Below, one piece after another: positions 17,353 to 25,892 of a DNA stretch of 64,000 nucleotides. Numbering within the stretch: position 1 is the first letter of the stretch; every line of letters begins with the position of its first letter. This DNA comes from JANWWM01 sp046292465. GTDB taxonomy: Bacteria; Bacteroidota; Chlorobiia; Chlorobiales; Thermochlorobacteraceae. The notes beneath the pieces are model-generated. The model made no database searches, was not told the DNA's origin, and saw only the letters and a program-made list of their open reading frames with translations. A program made the position numbers and the translations under genes. The stretch spans positions 168,635 through 232,634 of the forward strand of contig JBKBRB010000003.1 in NCBI GenBank assembly GCA_046292465.1, in the 5' to 3' direction.

Positions 17353-18384
17353 ATGACGGCGCACATAAGGACTTTAATTGGGTTTATTTTAATGTCTGTT
17401 ATTGCAATAAATTGTTCTTCCAAAAAAACAGACACAGATAAGCAAAGCGAGAATTTCAAATCAGGATTGGTGTTTGATGTAGGCGGTCGGGGCGATAAAT
17501 CTTTCAACGACGCGGCGTTTCGGGGCGTAGAAATGGCAAAAGAGAAGTTTGGGATTGGTTATGAATACATTGAACCCGGAGAAGGCGCAGACCGCGAAGC
17601 CGCACTCCGACAACTTTCCTCGCAAAGCGATATTGCCATCATTATTGGTGCAGGGTTTATTTTCACCGATGATATTACCGCAGTCGCCAAAGAATTTCCC
17701 AACAAAAAATATGTGTGCATTGACTATTCGGTCGATACAACCAAACCGATTCCTGAAAATCTGGCAGCTATCACATTTCGCGAAGAAGAAGGCTCGTTTC
17801 TTGTAGGTGCGCTTGCTGCAATGGTGAGCAAAACGGGCGTTATTGGCTTTGTCGGTGGAATGGATTCGCCGCTGATTCGCAAGTTTCAAAAAGGTTATGA
17901 AAACGGTGCAAAGTATGTGCGTCCTGATGTCAAAGTGATTACCGGTTATGCTGGCTTAACAGGAGAAGGTTTCAAGAACCCTGGGAAAGGAAAAGAACTC
18001 GCGCTCTCGCAATACAACCAAAACGCCGATGTGATTTACCACGCTTCGGGAATTACGGGGCTGGGCGTCTTTGAAGCGGCGCGCGAGAAAGGGCGTCTTG
18101 TGATTGGTGTAGATATGAATCAAGAAAACGAAGCAAGGCTGCCTGACGGCAAAACGCTCGTCTTGACCAGCATGGTCAAAATCGTCGATGAAGTCGTGTT
18201 GAACGAAATTCATAATGTGAAAAAAGGCACATTCAAAGGCGGGCATAAAGCCTTAGGTTTGGCTGAAAAAGGCGTCGACTACATTTACAACGATGTGAAT
18301 CGATATCTGATTTCCGACAGCGTTCGCGCCGCTGTGGAAGAATTGCGCCGCAAAATCGTGCAAGGTGAAATCAAGCCGATGTAA
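17353..18384 (+). CDS. Bmp-family ABC transporter substrate-binding lipoprotein
   Basis: A 343-residue periplasmic binding protein of the basic-membrane-protein (BmpA/PnrA/Med) family, which mostly bind nucleosides for ABC uptake. A signal peptide of about 20 residues ends in a lipobox-like AINC with lipidated Cys21. The mature domain shows FDVGGRGDKSFNDAAFRG, the nucleoside-binding start of the family, then IGAGFIFTDDITAVAKEFP and FVGGMDSPLIRKFQKGYENGAKY. The matching permease and ATPase are not nearby. It starts 19 bases after nuoJ on the same strand and may be co-transcribed. Confidence 0.92.
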   Translation: MTAHIRTLIGFILMSVIAINCSSKKTDTDKQSENFKSGLVFDVGGRGDKSFNDAAFRGVEMAKEKFGIGYEYIEPGEGADREAALRQLSSQSDIAIIIGAGFIFTDDITAVAKEFPNKKYVCIDYSVDTTKPIPENLAAITFREEEGSFLVGALAAMVSKTGVIGFVGGMDSPLIRKFQKGYENGAKYVRPDVKVITGYAGLTGEGFKNPGKGKELALSQYNQNADVIYHASGITGLGVFEAAREKGRLVIGVDMNQENEARLPDGKTLVLTSMVKIVDEVVLNEIHNVKKGTFKGGHKALGLAEKGVDYIYNDVNRYLISDSVRAAVEELRRKIVQGEIKPM

Positions 18385-18496
18385 AAGAAATTGTGTGAAC
18401 ATGAGGCGTTCTCTATTTTGCAGTTGCAGTTCAAGGTGTTTGTCCATCAAGGTCTTTGTCCACTTATTCTGAAAAACCTTTAACAACAACAATCAA

Positions 18497-19078
18497 ATGG
18501 TCCGCAACATTAACATTATCCTGTTTTCACTACTGACACTAACCGCAATGGCTTGCAAGCCAAGTGAACACCAAAAAAAACTCATTGACAACATCCAAAA
18601 ATCGCTTGCAACGATGGAGCAAGAAGTGGCGAAGTTTGAAAGCACGGCTGAATACCTCTCAAAAGAGCAAGCAGAGTTTGATGAAATCAACGCTAAACTC
18701 AAAAAAGAGCGCAAGGGCAAGGTAGATTCTATCTACAACGCACTGACAAAAGAACATCGCAAAATTGTCGATGCGCACAGCGAAAACTTAGAAAAGGCCA
18801 AAACGGCTATAGATGGCATGAAATCCCTGTTGGAGAAACTCAATCAGCCTCTAAATTTTACCTACAGCACAGAACTGATTGATGAAGACTTTACGACCTA
18901 CGACGTGATGTATGTTGAAGCCAAGCCAATACTTGAAGCGTCAATGGAAGAGCACGGGAAAATTGAAAAAGAATTGAAAGCAAGGTTAGAAGAAATCGAG
19001 AAGGAAAAAATGGCAACGGTATCGGCAAAAAATGAACCGCCTAAATCGTCTGCAAAGTCAAAGGCTCAAAAAAGGTGA
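18497..19078 (+). CDS. Coiled-coil lipoprotein of unknown function
   Basis: A 193-residue protein with an N-terminal lipoprotein signal (LTLTAMAC, lipidated Cys20). The mature part is almost entirely charged helix with heptad-like spacing at about residues 27-110 and 145-175, ending in a Lys/Ser/Ala-rich tail. I recognise no family. The separate upstream gap of 112 bases suggests its own transcript. It is likely anchored in the outer or inner membrane and exposed to the periplasm. Confidence 0.75.
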   Translation: MVRNINIILFSLLTLTAMACKPSEHQKKLIDNIQKSLATMEQEVAKFESTAEYLSKEQAEFDEINAKLKKERKGKVDSIYNALTKEHRKIVDAHSENLEKAKTAIDGMKSLLEKLNQPLNFTYSTELIDEDFTTYDVMYVEAKPILEASMEEHGKIEKELKARLEEIEKEKMATVSAKNEPPKSSAKSKAQKR

Positions 19079-19199
19079 TTGAAAAAATAGGCTTCGTTTT
19101 GATGAACGGAACTGTGCTGAAAAACACATAAAGAACATTGGTAGCAGGTGTAACTTGCACTTGCTATAAGAACCCCATCTGAATTGAGGAGAATGAACT

Positions 19200-20186
19200 A
19201 TGGACGTTTTAGTAACGGGCGCGACAGGGTTTATTGGCTCAAACCTGGCACGCCGCCTTGTCGAGTTGGGCTATCCTGTGCGCATCTTAATGCGCAAAAA
19301 GTCGAATCGTCGCGCCATCAGCGACTTTGAATCGCGTGTGAAAATCGTCTACGGCGATATTACCGACAGGGCATCGCTTGATGAAGCCACTAAAGGCGTC
19401 TCTCACATTTATCACTGTGCGGGAAAAGCCTACATCGGCTCGGGAAAGCGTGAGCAACTTTACAACATCAACGTCGCAGGAACACGCAACTTGCTCGATG
19501 CCGCTATGAAAAATAATGTCTCGCGCGTCGTCTACACGAGTTCCGTTTCCGCAATTGGAATTACAGGAACGAAAAAACCCGCCAACGAACTGCAAGAGTG
19601 GAATCTGGGAGACCTCAAAGTCGATTATTACACTTCAAAGCATCTTGCTGAATTAGAAGTTGCCGAAGCAGTTAAAAAAGGGCTTGACTGCGTGATTGTT
19701 AATCCCAGTTATGTTTTTGGGGCGGGCGACATTAACTTCAATGCCGGCATGCTCATTCGCGATTTGTATTTGCGAAAAGTACCTGTCTATCCTTCGGGCG
19801 GTGTGAATGTGTCAGATATTGAAGACGTGGTCGATGGGCATATTGCGGCAATGGAAAAAGGCCGAACGGGTGAGCGATATATTCTGGGCGGAAAAAATCT
19901 GTCTTACAAAGAACTCTTTGACATCATTTGCGAAATCGTTGGTGCGCCGAAAGTCTTTGTGCCAATTACTGAAAGCATTGTCAAAATTTTTGTGGCTCTG
20001 ACCGAAAACGCGCGTAAAATTAGGCGAATAACCGCACTTGCCAACCGCGAAATTCTTCTGAGTGCGACAAAGTATTTTTATTACACACCACAAAAAGCTA
20101 TTCAAGAACTTGGACTCAAAGTCAGACAGCCCGAAGAAAGCATTGTCCACGCATATGAGTACTACAAGATGAATCACTTGCTTTGA
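19200..20186 (+). CDS. NAD(P)-dependent epimerase/dehydratase (extended SDR)
   Basis: A 328-residue short-chain dehydrogenase of the extended type. The nucleotide-binding motif TGATGFIGSNLARRL is at residues 6-20, and the catalytic serine and YxxxK pair lie in VVYTSSVSAIG and VDYYTSKHLAE. Related proteins reduce dihydroflavonol-like or sugar-nucleotide substrates or take part in hopanoid (HpnA) synthesis; the sequence resembles the HpnA group in general layout, but the substrate cannot be fixed. The stop is followed after 3 bases by the DUF58 gene, so they are probably co-transcribed. Confidence 0.88.
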   Translation: MDVLVTGATGFIGSNLARRLVELGYPVRILMRKKSNRRAISDFESRVKIVYGDITDRASLDEATKGVSHIYHCAGKAYIGSGKREQLYNINVAGTRNLLDAAMKNNVSRVVYTSSVSAIGITGTKKPANELQEWNLGDLKVDYYTSKHLAELEVAEAVKKGLDCVIVNPSYVFGAGDINFNAGMLIRDLYLRKVPVYPSGGVNVSDIEDVVDGHIAAMEKGRTGERYILGGKNLSYKELFDIICEIVGAPKVFVPITESIVKIFVALTENARKIRRITALANREILLSATKYFYYTPQKAIQELGLKVRQPEESIVHAYEYYKMNHLL

Positions 20187-20189
20187 GCG

Positions 20190-21110
20190 ATGCCCGAAGA
20201 CTACCGCAAATACCTGAACCCACAGACGGTTTCTACGTTTAAGTCTATCGAGCTCAAAGCAAAATCAATTGTGGAAGGATTCATCACTGGACTGCACAAA
20301 AGTCCGTATCACGGCTTCAGCGTTGAATTTGCTGAGCATCGGCAATACAGTTTCGGCGACGAAGTCCGCCATGTCGATTGGCGAGTGTATGCGCGAACAG
20401 GAAAGTATTATGTCAAGCAATATGAAGAAGAGACGAACCTGCGCACCTACATTTTGCTGGATACGTCAAGTTCAATGCGCTTTTCGTCCGACAAAAAATT
20501 TCTGCCCAAAATTGAGTATGCCGCCTACCTTGCCGCTGCACTTACGATGCTCATGATTCAACAGCGCGATGCGGTCAGTCTTGTAACTTACAGCGATAAA
20601 CTTCATCAATTTTTCCCGCCGAGCGTAAGACCGTCGCACCAAACGTTAATTCTTAAAACGCTCGACCAAGTAAGCAAACTTGTTTTGCAATCCCAAGGTG
20701 AAAAAACAAGCACCGCCAGCGCGCTTGCCGAGTTTGCTAAGCGTTTGGACAAGCGCAGTCTTATCGTCATTATCAGCGACTTTTGGGACGAGGTCGATAA
20801 AACGGTCGCCGCGCTCAAGCACTTTCGTCATCGCCAAAACGAAGTTATCGCCTTTCACTTGCTTGATAAAGTAGAGCAAGATTTTGAAATCGGGGACGAT
20901 GCTGAACTGTTGGATTTAGAAACGGGAGATGTGATGACAACTTCGCCGAAGCAGATTCACGCTGCATACCTCCGGGCGTTTGAAGAGCACACGGGAAAAT
21001 TACGGCGCGACCTGACCGATAATGGGATAGACTATGTGCTTTTCAACACCGCACAGCCCTTCGACCTTTCGCTGCTGGCTTACCTGCGTAAGCGTGGAGA
21101 AATGATGTAA
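20190..21110 (+). CDS. DUF58 protein with von Willebrand A-like domain
   Basis: A 306-residue cytoplasmic protein. The DUF58 core is seen in FAEHRQYSFGDEVRHVDWRVYARTGKYYVKQYEEE, followed by a metal-ion-dependent adhesion site (LLDTSSSMRF, DxSxS) of a vWA domain. Proteins like this usually work with a MoxR-type AAA+ ATPase as a chaperone pair for assembling other complexes; in this window no MoxR gene is present, so it is probably encoded elsewhere. It directly follows the epimerase gene. Confidence 0.9.
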   Translation: MPEDYRKYLNPQTVSTFKSIELKAKSIVEGFITGLHKSPYHGFSVEFAEHRQYSFGDEVRHVDWRVYARTGKYYVKQYEEETNLRTYILLDTSSSMRFSSDKKFLPKIEYAAYLAAALTMLMIQQRDAVSLVTYSDKLHQFFPPSVRPSHQTLILKTLDQVSKLVLQSQGEKTSTASALAEFAKRLDKRSLIVIISDFWDEVDKTVAALKHFRHRQNEVIAFHLLDKVEQDFEIGDDAELLDLETGDVMTTSPKQIHAAYLRAFEEHTGKLRRDLTDNGIDYVLFNTAQPFDLSLLAYLRKRGEMM

Positions 21111-21187
21111 AGCCGAGTTGAGCGTTGATGAAACGTGTAAGGGGGATAAATCTCGTAATGCTTAAACTGTCAATTTCAAGAGTAGTA

Positions 21188-22192
21188 TCACAGTTCGATA
21201 AAGCGCACGATTTCATCAGCATATTGCATGGTGGTGGCGTCGCCGCGCAAGTCGGGCGTGAGCACTTTACCTTCGCCAAGCACACGATAAACGGCGTTCA
21301 AGATGCGCTCCGCCGATTTGATTTCGCCTAAATGTTCAAGCATCATGACGGCGGAAAGAAGCATAGCGGTGGGGTTTGCAATGCCTTTGCCGGCAATGTC
21401 GGGTGCAGAGCCGTGAACTGCCTCAAACACGCAAGCCTCTGTGCCGATGTTGGCGCCAGGCACAACGCCCAAGCCACCAACCAATCCTGCACATAAATCC
21501 GAGACAATATCCCCATACAAATTCTCAAGCACCATCACATCGAATTGAAGCGGATTCATCACTAATTGCATACAGCAATTATCGACAATCACTTCATTGT
21601 ATTCGATTTCGGGATAATCTTTGGCGACTTCTTGACAGCATTTGAGAAAAAGTCCATCTGCCAGTTTCATAATGTTGGCTTTATGAATGGCAGAAACTTT
21701 TTTGCGTTTGTGTGAATGGGCATATTCAAAAGCAAAGCGTGCAATGCGTGTCGATGCCTCGCGTGTAATCACTTTCGAGGCTTGAATAACGCCGGGCGCA
21801 ATTTCATTTTCAATCCCTGCATAAAGGCTCTCGGTATTTTCGCGCACAACCACAATGTCGACATTCGTATATCGCGCTCGCGTGCCCGGAATCGATTTCA
21901 CAGGACGCAAGTTGGCATAAAGGTTGAGCGTTTTGCGCAGTTGAACATTAACGGACTTAAAGCCTTTGCCGACTTCCGTCGTCAGCGGTCCTTTCAAGGC
22001 GACTTTGTTTTTCAAAATGGAATCAAGCACGGTTTGGGGAAGAGGGTCACCAAATTTTTCAACGGCGAGTTTGCCCGCAAGATGCTCTTCCCACGTAATT
22101 TGAACGCCAGAAGCGGCAAGGATTTTTTTGACGGCATCCGTGATTTCTGGACCAATGCCGTCTCCTGGAAGAAGCGTGATGGTGTGAGACAT
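21188..22192 (-). CDS. Isocitrate/isopropylmalate dehydrogenase family protein
   Basis: A 334-residue beta-decarboxylating dehydrogenase. Key features are TLLPGDGIGPEI at the N-terminus, LRKTLNLYANLRPVKS (substrate phosphate/carboxylate arginines), VVRENTESLYAGIE, and VFEAVHGSAPDIAGKGIANPTAMLLS. The NTES-type substrate loop and short length fit NAD-dependent isocitrate dehydrogenase (or homoisocitrate dehydrogenase) better than LeuB. No leucine genes are adjacent. It would feed 2-oxoglutarate into the TCA cycle and thus glutamate dehydrogenase. Followed on the same strand... it lies downstream of the YdcF-like gene by 32 bases. Confidence 0.9.
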   Translation of the reverse strand: MSHTITLLPGDGIGPEITDAVKKILAASGVQITWEEHLAGKLAVEKFGDPLPQTVLDSILKNKVALKGPLTTEVGKGFKSVNVQLRKTLNLYANLRPVKSIPGTRARYTNVDIVVVRENTESLYAGIENEIAPGVIQASKVITREASTRIARFAFEYAHSHKRKKVSAIHKANIMKLADGLFLKCCQEVAKDYPEIEYNEVIVDNCCMQLVMNPLQFDVMVLENLYGDIVSDLCAGLVGGLGVVPGANIGTEACVFEAVHGSAPDIAGKGIANPTAMLLSAVMMLEHLGEIKSAERILNAVYRVLGEGKVLTPDLRGDATTMQYADEIVRFIEL

Positions 22193-22224
22193 ACTAACAA
22201 AAAATGTTTTTTAATTAAAGCACC

Positions 22225-22881
22225 TCAAAGTGAAGTGTAGCGAAGTTGATGGTCAAATTCAGGAATCAGCAATTCATCGGGAATTTGCCATTGCTCGATT
22301 GCAAGGAAGTAAAGCAGCCGAAATGATTCTTGAAAGGAGGTAAGGCAGAGACGCAAAAAGCCTCCTGAAACTTCTGCCGCAATGCCCACCGAAGGAATGC
22401 CGCTTTGCTCGGTTATTAACAACGCGCGGCAAAGTTGAGGCTTGCTGGTAATAATGAAAACCATTTCACATTCAAGGCTATCTAAAAGCAATTTAGCAAA
22501 TTGAATGTTATCAATCGTGTTTCCTGCTTTGGCTTGCAAAACGATGTGATGCTCGGGTAGTCCCTTTTCAACCAAATAAGCTTTCATGGCTTCAACTTCA
22601 TGTTCAGCAAGCGAGACATTAGGGTTGCCACCGCTCAAAATGAAAAGCGTCGCTTTATCCTCTTTGTAAAGTTCAATGGCTTTGTCTAATCGCAGACAAA
22701 GGTCAGGCGTGATTTCGCCTTGTTCTGAAAATTCGTTGCCGAAAATGATAGCAGCCGAAAGCGACGGCAGAGACATGTCTTCGCACTCTCGCCAAGTTTC
22801 ATAAATCAAAAGCAATGCGCCTGCAAACACTGAGAAAAAAAGCGTGCCGAGAACAATCAAGCCGTTTTTAAGCCAAGTCAT
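22225..22881 (-). CDS. YdcF/SanA family membrane-anchored protein (DUF218)
   Basis: A 218-residue protein with one N-terminal transmembrane helix (NGLIVLGTLFFSVFAGALLL) and a DUF218 domain. The conserved elements are AAIIFGNEF, LCLRLDKAIELYKEDKATLFILSGG and LQAKAGNTIDNIQFAKLLL. Family members (SanA, ElyC, YdcF) affect envelope integrity and peptidoglycan or polysaccharide synthesis, but the reaction is not established. The ATG at 22881 (MTWLKNG) is preferred over one at 22959. It is upstream of the isocitrate dehydrogenase-like gene on the same strand. Confidence 0.85.
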   Translation of the reverse strand: MTWLKNGLIVLGTLFFSVFAGALLLIYETWRECEDMSLPSLSAAIIFGNEFSEQGEITPDLCLRLDKAIELYKEDKATLFILSGGNPNVSLAEHEVEAMKAYLVEKGLPEHHIVLQAKAGNTIDNIQFAKLLLDSLECEMVFIITSKPQLCRALLITEQSGIPSVGIAAEVSGGFLRLCLTSFQESFRLLYFLAIEQWQIPDELLIPEFDHQLRYTSL

Positions 22882-23005
22882 CGCTTCAAAAGTCGAAAGT
22901 GTTGAAAAGGTTATACTATGAGTTGAAAGAATATAGCGAGATGAAAAGTTCTTTTTCAACGTCTAATATGAAAATTCTCGATGTTGAAAATTGTTGCCGA
23001 AACAC

Positions 23006-23036
23006 TTGAATTACGTGCAAAGGGAAGGTATATTTG
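23006..23036 (+). promoter_or_regulatory. Bacteroidota-type promoter for the 98-residue gene
   Basis: TTG (23006-23008) and TATATTTG (23029-23036) are separated by exactly 20 bases, a full match to TTG-N19-21-TAnnTTTG. Transcription should begin near 23043, about 55 bases before the ATG at 23099, which rules out an in-frame start at 22991. Confidence 0.7.
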
Positions 23037-23098
23037 CAAAAAACAGCATAGCGATTTTAATCGAAGCCGATTTCTTCAAAATTAAAATCAAAACGATT

Positions 23099-23395
23099 AT
23101 GACGGAACAAGTAAATCGTGTAGGAATTGAGAACAAAATCGTTACGATTGTTCGAAAATTGAAAACGAGGTATCCTGAATTAGGTAGGTATGAAATGGCG
23201 TTCCACCTTGATCGCTACAAAGGAGAAGCCTTCTACGATAGGGTGCTCGAAACGATTGAAGATGCAGGCGGATTTCGCGCGCGTTTTACCGATAAAAGCA
23301 CGATTGACATCCCGATTGAAGCCATTAACGACTACGACAATCCGGCATTTGTAGAAAAGTGGGGTGAAAAAATCATGGCAACGCGCCGCACATAA
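23099..23395 (+). CDS. Conserved small soluble protein of unknown function
   Basis: A 98-residue hydrophilic protein, MTEQVNRVGIENKIVTIVRK at the start, then LKTRYPELGRYEMAFHLDRY and YDRVLETIEDAGGFRARFTDKSTIDIP. There is no signal peptide, membrane helix or cysteine. I know no family for it. A full promoter lies upstream (23006-23036) and a clean hairpin terminator begins 29 bases after the stop, so it is a monocistronic gene that is probably well expressed. Confidence 0.75.
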   Translation: MTEQVNRVGIENKIVTIVRKLKTRYPELGRYEMAFHLDRYKGEAFYDRVLETIEDAGGFRARFTDKSTIDIPIEAINDYDNPAFVEKWGEKIMATRRT

Positions 23396-23424
23396 GCATC
23401 GCTGACAGACTGTAAACCCCATAG

Positions 23425-23457
23425 CAAGGCGACTTACAAGTCGCTTTGTTGGTTTTT
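23425..23457. terminator. Hairpin terminator after the 98-residue gene
   Basis: CAAGGCGACTT (23425-23435) pairs with AAGTCGCTTTG (23438-23448), including one G-T wobble, followed by TTGGTTTTT. The hairpin sits between two convergent genes and serves at least the plus-strand one. Confidence 0.75.
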
Positions 23458-24211
23458 AGCAAAGTTGTTGGGAAAGTAGGCTGTTGAAAAGCGCGACCGA
23501 TGAAGGAGAATGCCCCGCATAATGATTGTTGAAATATCCAAAAAGCACGTCGCCTGATTGGGCACGAAGCAGTTTTATCCATTCTTGCATTTCTGCTGTT
23601 TTATCCAACTCTAACTTAGTGAAAGGCTCAGAGAGCAAACGCCGGTCGCCAAGCCAGCGCACATACATAAACGGAGCGGTTCGCGCCGTAATGCCTGCCA
23701 TAACAGGCAAGTCGGTTAATGCAAGTGCAACGCCCGTCAGGCGAAGTCGGTCAAAAAATTTTTCTTTTAGCCACGAGCGGTGCCGCACTTCGAGTGCGAA
23801 CCGAAATTCACGAGTTGGAAGTGCGTGCAAAAAGGTTTTCATCACTTCAACGCTTTCAAGCGTGGCGGCAAAGTCGGGCGGCAGTTGAATGAGCAATGCG
23901 CCGAGTTTTTCCTTCAATCGTGAAATCGTGTTGAGAAAAAGGCGCAAAGTGTCTGAACAGTCGCGAAGCCGATGCTCGTGCGTAAGGGCTTTCGGAAGTT
24001 TGGCACTGAACACAAACTCAGGTGGGGTTTGGTCATACCAACTCTCGACAACCAATTCACGCGGAATGGCATAAAAAGTCGAGTCAATTTCAACCGTTGG
24101 CAAACGCTTAGCATATTCCGAAAGAAACGCCGTCGGCTTTGTTTTGGGCGGATAAAAATTTCCTACCCAGTCTTGCTGCGACCATGTGGAAGTGCCGATA
24201 AGATATTTCAT
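23456..24211 (-). CDS. DUF72 family protein (YecE-like)
   Basis: A 251-residue TIM-barrel-like protein of unknown function. Family marks are GTSTWSQQDWVGNFYPP at the N-terminus, FVFSAKLPKALTHEHRL in the middle, FALEVRHRSWL and the C-terminal VLFGYFNNHYAGHSPSSV. The ATG at 24211 is chosen because a terminator at 24221-24250 lies just upstream, which excludes the in-frame start at 24283. Confidence 0.9.
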   Translation of the reverse strand: MKYLIGTSTWSQQDWVGNFYPPKTKPTAFLSEYAKRLPTVEIDSTFYAIPRELVVESWYDQTPPEFVFSAKLPKALTHEHRLRDCSDTLRLFLNTISRLKEKLGALLIQLPPDFAATLESVEVMKTFLHALPTREFRFALEVRHRSWLKEKFFDRLRLTGVALALTDLPVMAGITARTAPFMYVRWLGDRRLLSEPFTKLELDKTAEMQEWIKLLRAQSGDVLFGYFNNHYAGHSPSSVALFNSLLSQQLC

Positions 24212-24220
24212 ACTTACCGT

Positions 24221-24250
24221 AAAAAAGCCTTCCCAAACGAGAAGGCTTTG
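24221..24250 (-). terminator. Rho-independent terminator of the ABC_sub_bind gene
   Basis: AAAGCCTTC (24224-24232) and GAAGGCTTT (24241-24249) form a 9-base-pair stem with an 8-base loop. On the minus strand the stem is followed by a run of six T. It lies 34 bases after the stop of the lipoprotein gene at 24284. Confidence 0.85.
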
Positions 24251-24283
24251 TGAAAAAACGATTAAAAACTTTCTACATCGCAT

Positions 24284-25288
24284 TTACTTCACGTCAACTG
24301 AGCCTTCTGGGGCTTGAAGACCAAAGAGCGCAAGGGCATTGTCGTTATGAACAAACTTGCGCACCTTGACGGTTTGAAGCGGGTAGCCTAAATCACGAAG
24401 CGATGCGCCGGTCGTATCTGGTTTGTCTTTAAGAAACTCGGCAACCATAGTTCCGCATTGATACCCCCATTGGTAAAAATCAGCGCCGTAGCCGAATGTG
24501 GCGCCGCGCTTGACGAGACCGGCTTCGGAAGAAACAATCGGAATTTTGGCGTCATTCATGGTTTTAACAATCGTTTCAAACGCATTGAAAACGATATTAT
24601 CAGGCGGCGCGAAGAAAACATCGATTTTAGCATTGGCTAAGGCTTGTGCAGCAGGCAGTGCATCAATCGTGGCGGAAATAGCCCGCTCTTCAAGGACAAA
24701 GCCGTATTGCTTGGAAAGGGCTCGAAGCCGTCCAATCGCGTTGGTCGAGTTAATTTCCGAACTGTTGTAAATCACGCCGATTTTCTTGGCTTTTGGGAAG
24801 GTGCGTTTGATAAGCGCGAGGTTGCTGTCAATGTAGGTCAGCGTTTCATAAACGCCTGAAAGATTTTTCGGTGCTCTGATGTTTTTACCTGTGGAGTCAA
24901 TCTCGGTCAAATTGTTAATCGTCGGCGAAGGTGCAACCATCATGAAAATCGGAATGTCTTTCGTTTTGCTTAAAGCGCTAACCATAGCAACCGTGGTATT
25001 GGCTGCGATGAGATTTACTTTTTTGGCGATGAATTGGTCAAGAATTTGATTAAGTGTGGCGTTGTCGCCCTGTGCGTTTTTATAGTCGACAATTACTTTG
25101 CTGCTATCAAATCCGCCTGCTTTGAGCGCATCGAGAAACCCGCGACGAGCGTCGTTAATGGTTTCATCTTCAACTGTCTGAACAAAACCAATGACAGGAA
25201 CGGCTTGTTGCGTTGGTTTTTCTTCTTTTTTACCACATGCCGAAAGCGCAAATGCAATCACGAGTGCAAGAATAAACTGGTTTCGCAT
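24284..25288 (-). CDS. ABC transporter substrate-binding lipoprotein (ABC_sub_bind / TrpX type)
   Basis: A 334-residue periplasmic binding protein. The signal peptide ends with the lipobox LSAC (Cys18). The mature protein has the two-lobed fold of the ABC_sub_bind family, with FVQTVEDETINDARRGFLDAL, LIAANTTVAMVSALSKTKDIPIFM, and VFFAPPDNIVFNAFETIV, the diagnostic segments. Members bind amino acids such as tryptophan or tyrosine, but the ligand cannot be read here. The transporter's ATPase is probably the orphan gene at 56422-57195, whose type matches; a permease is not in the window. Confidence 0.9.
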   Translation of the reverse strand: MRNQFILALVIAFALSACGKKEEKPTQQAVPVIGFVQTVEDETINDARRGFLDALKAGGFDSSKVIVDYKNAQGDNATLNQILDQFIAKKVNLIAANTTVAMVSALSKTKDIPIFMMVAPSPTINNLTEIDSTGKNIRAPKNLSGVYETLTYIDSNLALIKRTFPKAKKIGVIYNSSEINSTNAIGRLRALSKQYGFVLEERAISATIDALPAAQALANAKIDVFFAPPDNIVFNAFETIVKTMNDAKIPIVSSEAGLVKRGATFGYGADFYQWGYQCGTMVAEFLKDKPDTTGASLRDLGYPLQTVKVRKFVHNDNALALFGLQAPEGSVDVK

Positions 25289-25380
25289 GGTGTGAAGTTG
25301 TTTTTTAGGTTGGTGTTAATGCTTATTGATTGATGACACGAACACGGATTGAACATAAAGTTACAACACTTTCAGGAGTT

Positions 25381-25836
25381 TTATTGACTGTCGCTTTTTG
25401 GGGCTTGGCGAATGGCGACGCGCATTTTGAGCGTGGTTCCGTTTTGAGAAAAAACATACTCAACATCTTGGGCGAAATTCTTAATCAAAAAAACGCCGCG
25501 CCCTGATGGCTTGAGCAAGTTCTCTGGGGCAAGTGGATTGGGAATTTCGCTCGGATTGAAACCTTTGCCTTCATCAGTAACTTCAATGTTCAAATAGCCG
25601 TCTTCAATCGTGCACAGAAGCGTTGCGTGCTTTGTTTTGTCAAATTTGTTGCCATGTATGATGGCGTTGTTCGTTGCTTCCGTAATCAAAAGCATAACAT
25701 CATGGATAAAACTTTGATCGAAGTGATGGTCGTGGCACATTGCCTTGACAAATCTTTCAATGCGGCGAACTTCACTTAAATCGCTCTCTAAAATTAACTC
25801 GTAACGACTTTGCATGCCGGGAAATGGAAGTTTCAA
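25381..25836 (-). CDS. Anti-sigma/RsbW-like HATPase regulatory protein
   Basis: A 151-residue GHKL ATPase of the HATPase_c_2 type, as in serine-kinase anti-sigma factors such as RsbW and SpoIIAB. Visible are LLITEATNNAIIHGNKFD (N box), EVTDEGKGFNP (G1) and LLKPSGRGVFLIKNFAQDVEY (G2). An in-frame ATG at 25815 is an alternative start. No anti-anti-sigma or sigma gene is adjacent, so it is an orphan switch component. It is divergent from folP. Confidence 0.87.
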   Translation of the reverse strand: MKLPFPGMQSRYELILESDLSEVRRIERFVKAMCHDHHFDQSFIHDVMLLITEATNNAIIHGNKFDKTKHATLLCTIEDGYLNIEVTDEGKGFNPSEIPNPLAPENLLKPSGRGVFLIKNFAQDVEYVFSQNGTTLKMRVAIRQAPKSDSQ

Positions 25837-25874
25837 AAGATGAAATTAAAATACACTTTCGCGCAAAAGAGTTC

Positions 25875-25882
25875 TAACTTTG
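25875..25882 (+). promoter_or_regulatory. Candidate -7 box of folP
   Basis: TAACTTTG is a perfect TAnnTTTG and ends 10 bases before the folP ATG, so the mRNA would have a very short leader. No TTG is found at the expected -33 position. Confidence 0.4.
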
Positions 25883-25892
25883 GAAAAACGCT

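Noticed and set aside
22991..23098. Upstream extension of the 98-residue gene to the ATG at 22991
   Set aside because: The promoter at 23006-23036 lies downstream of that codon, so the mRNA cannot include it.
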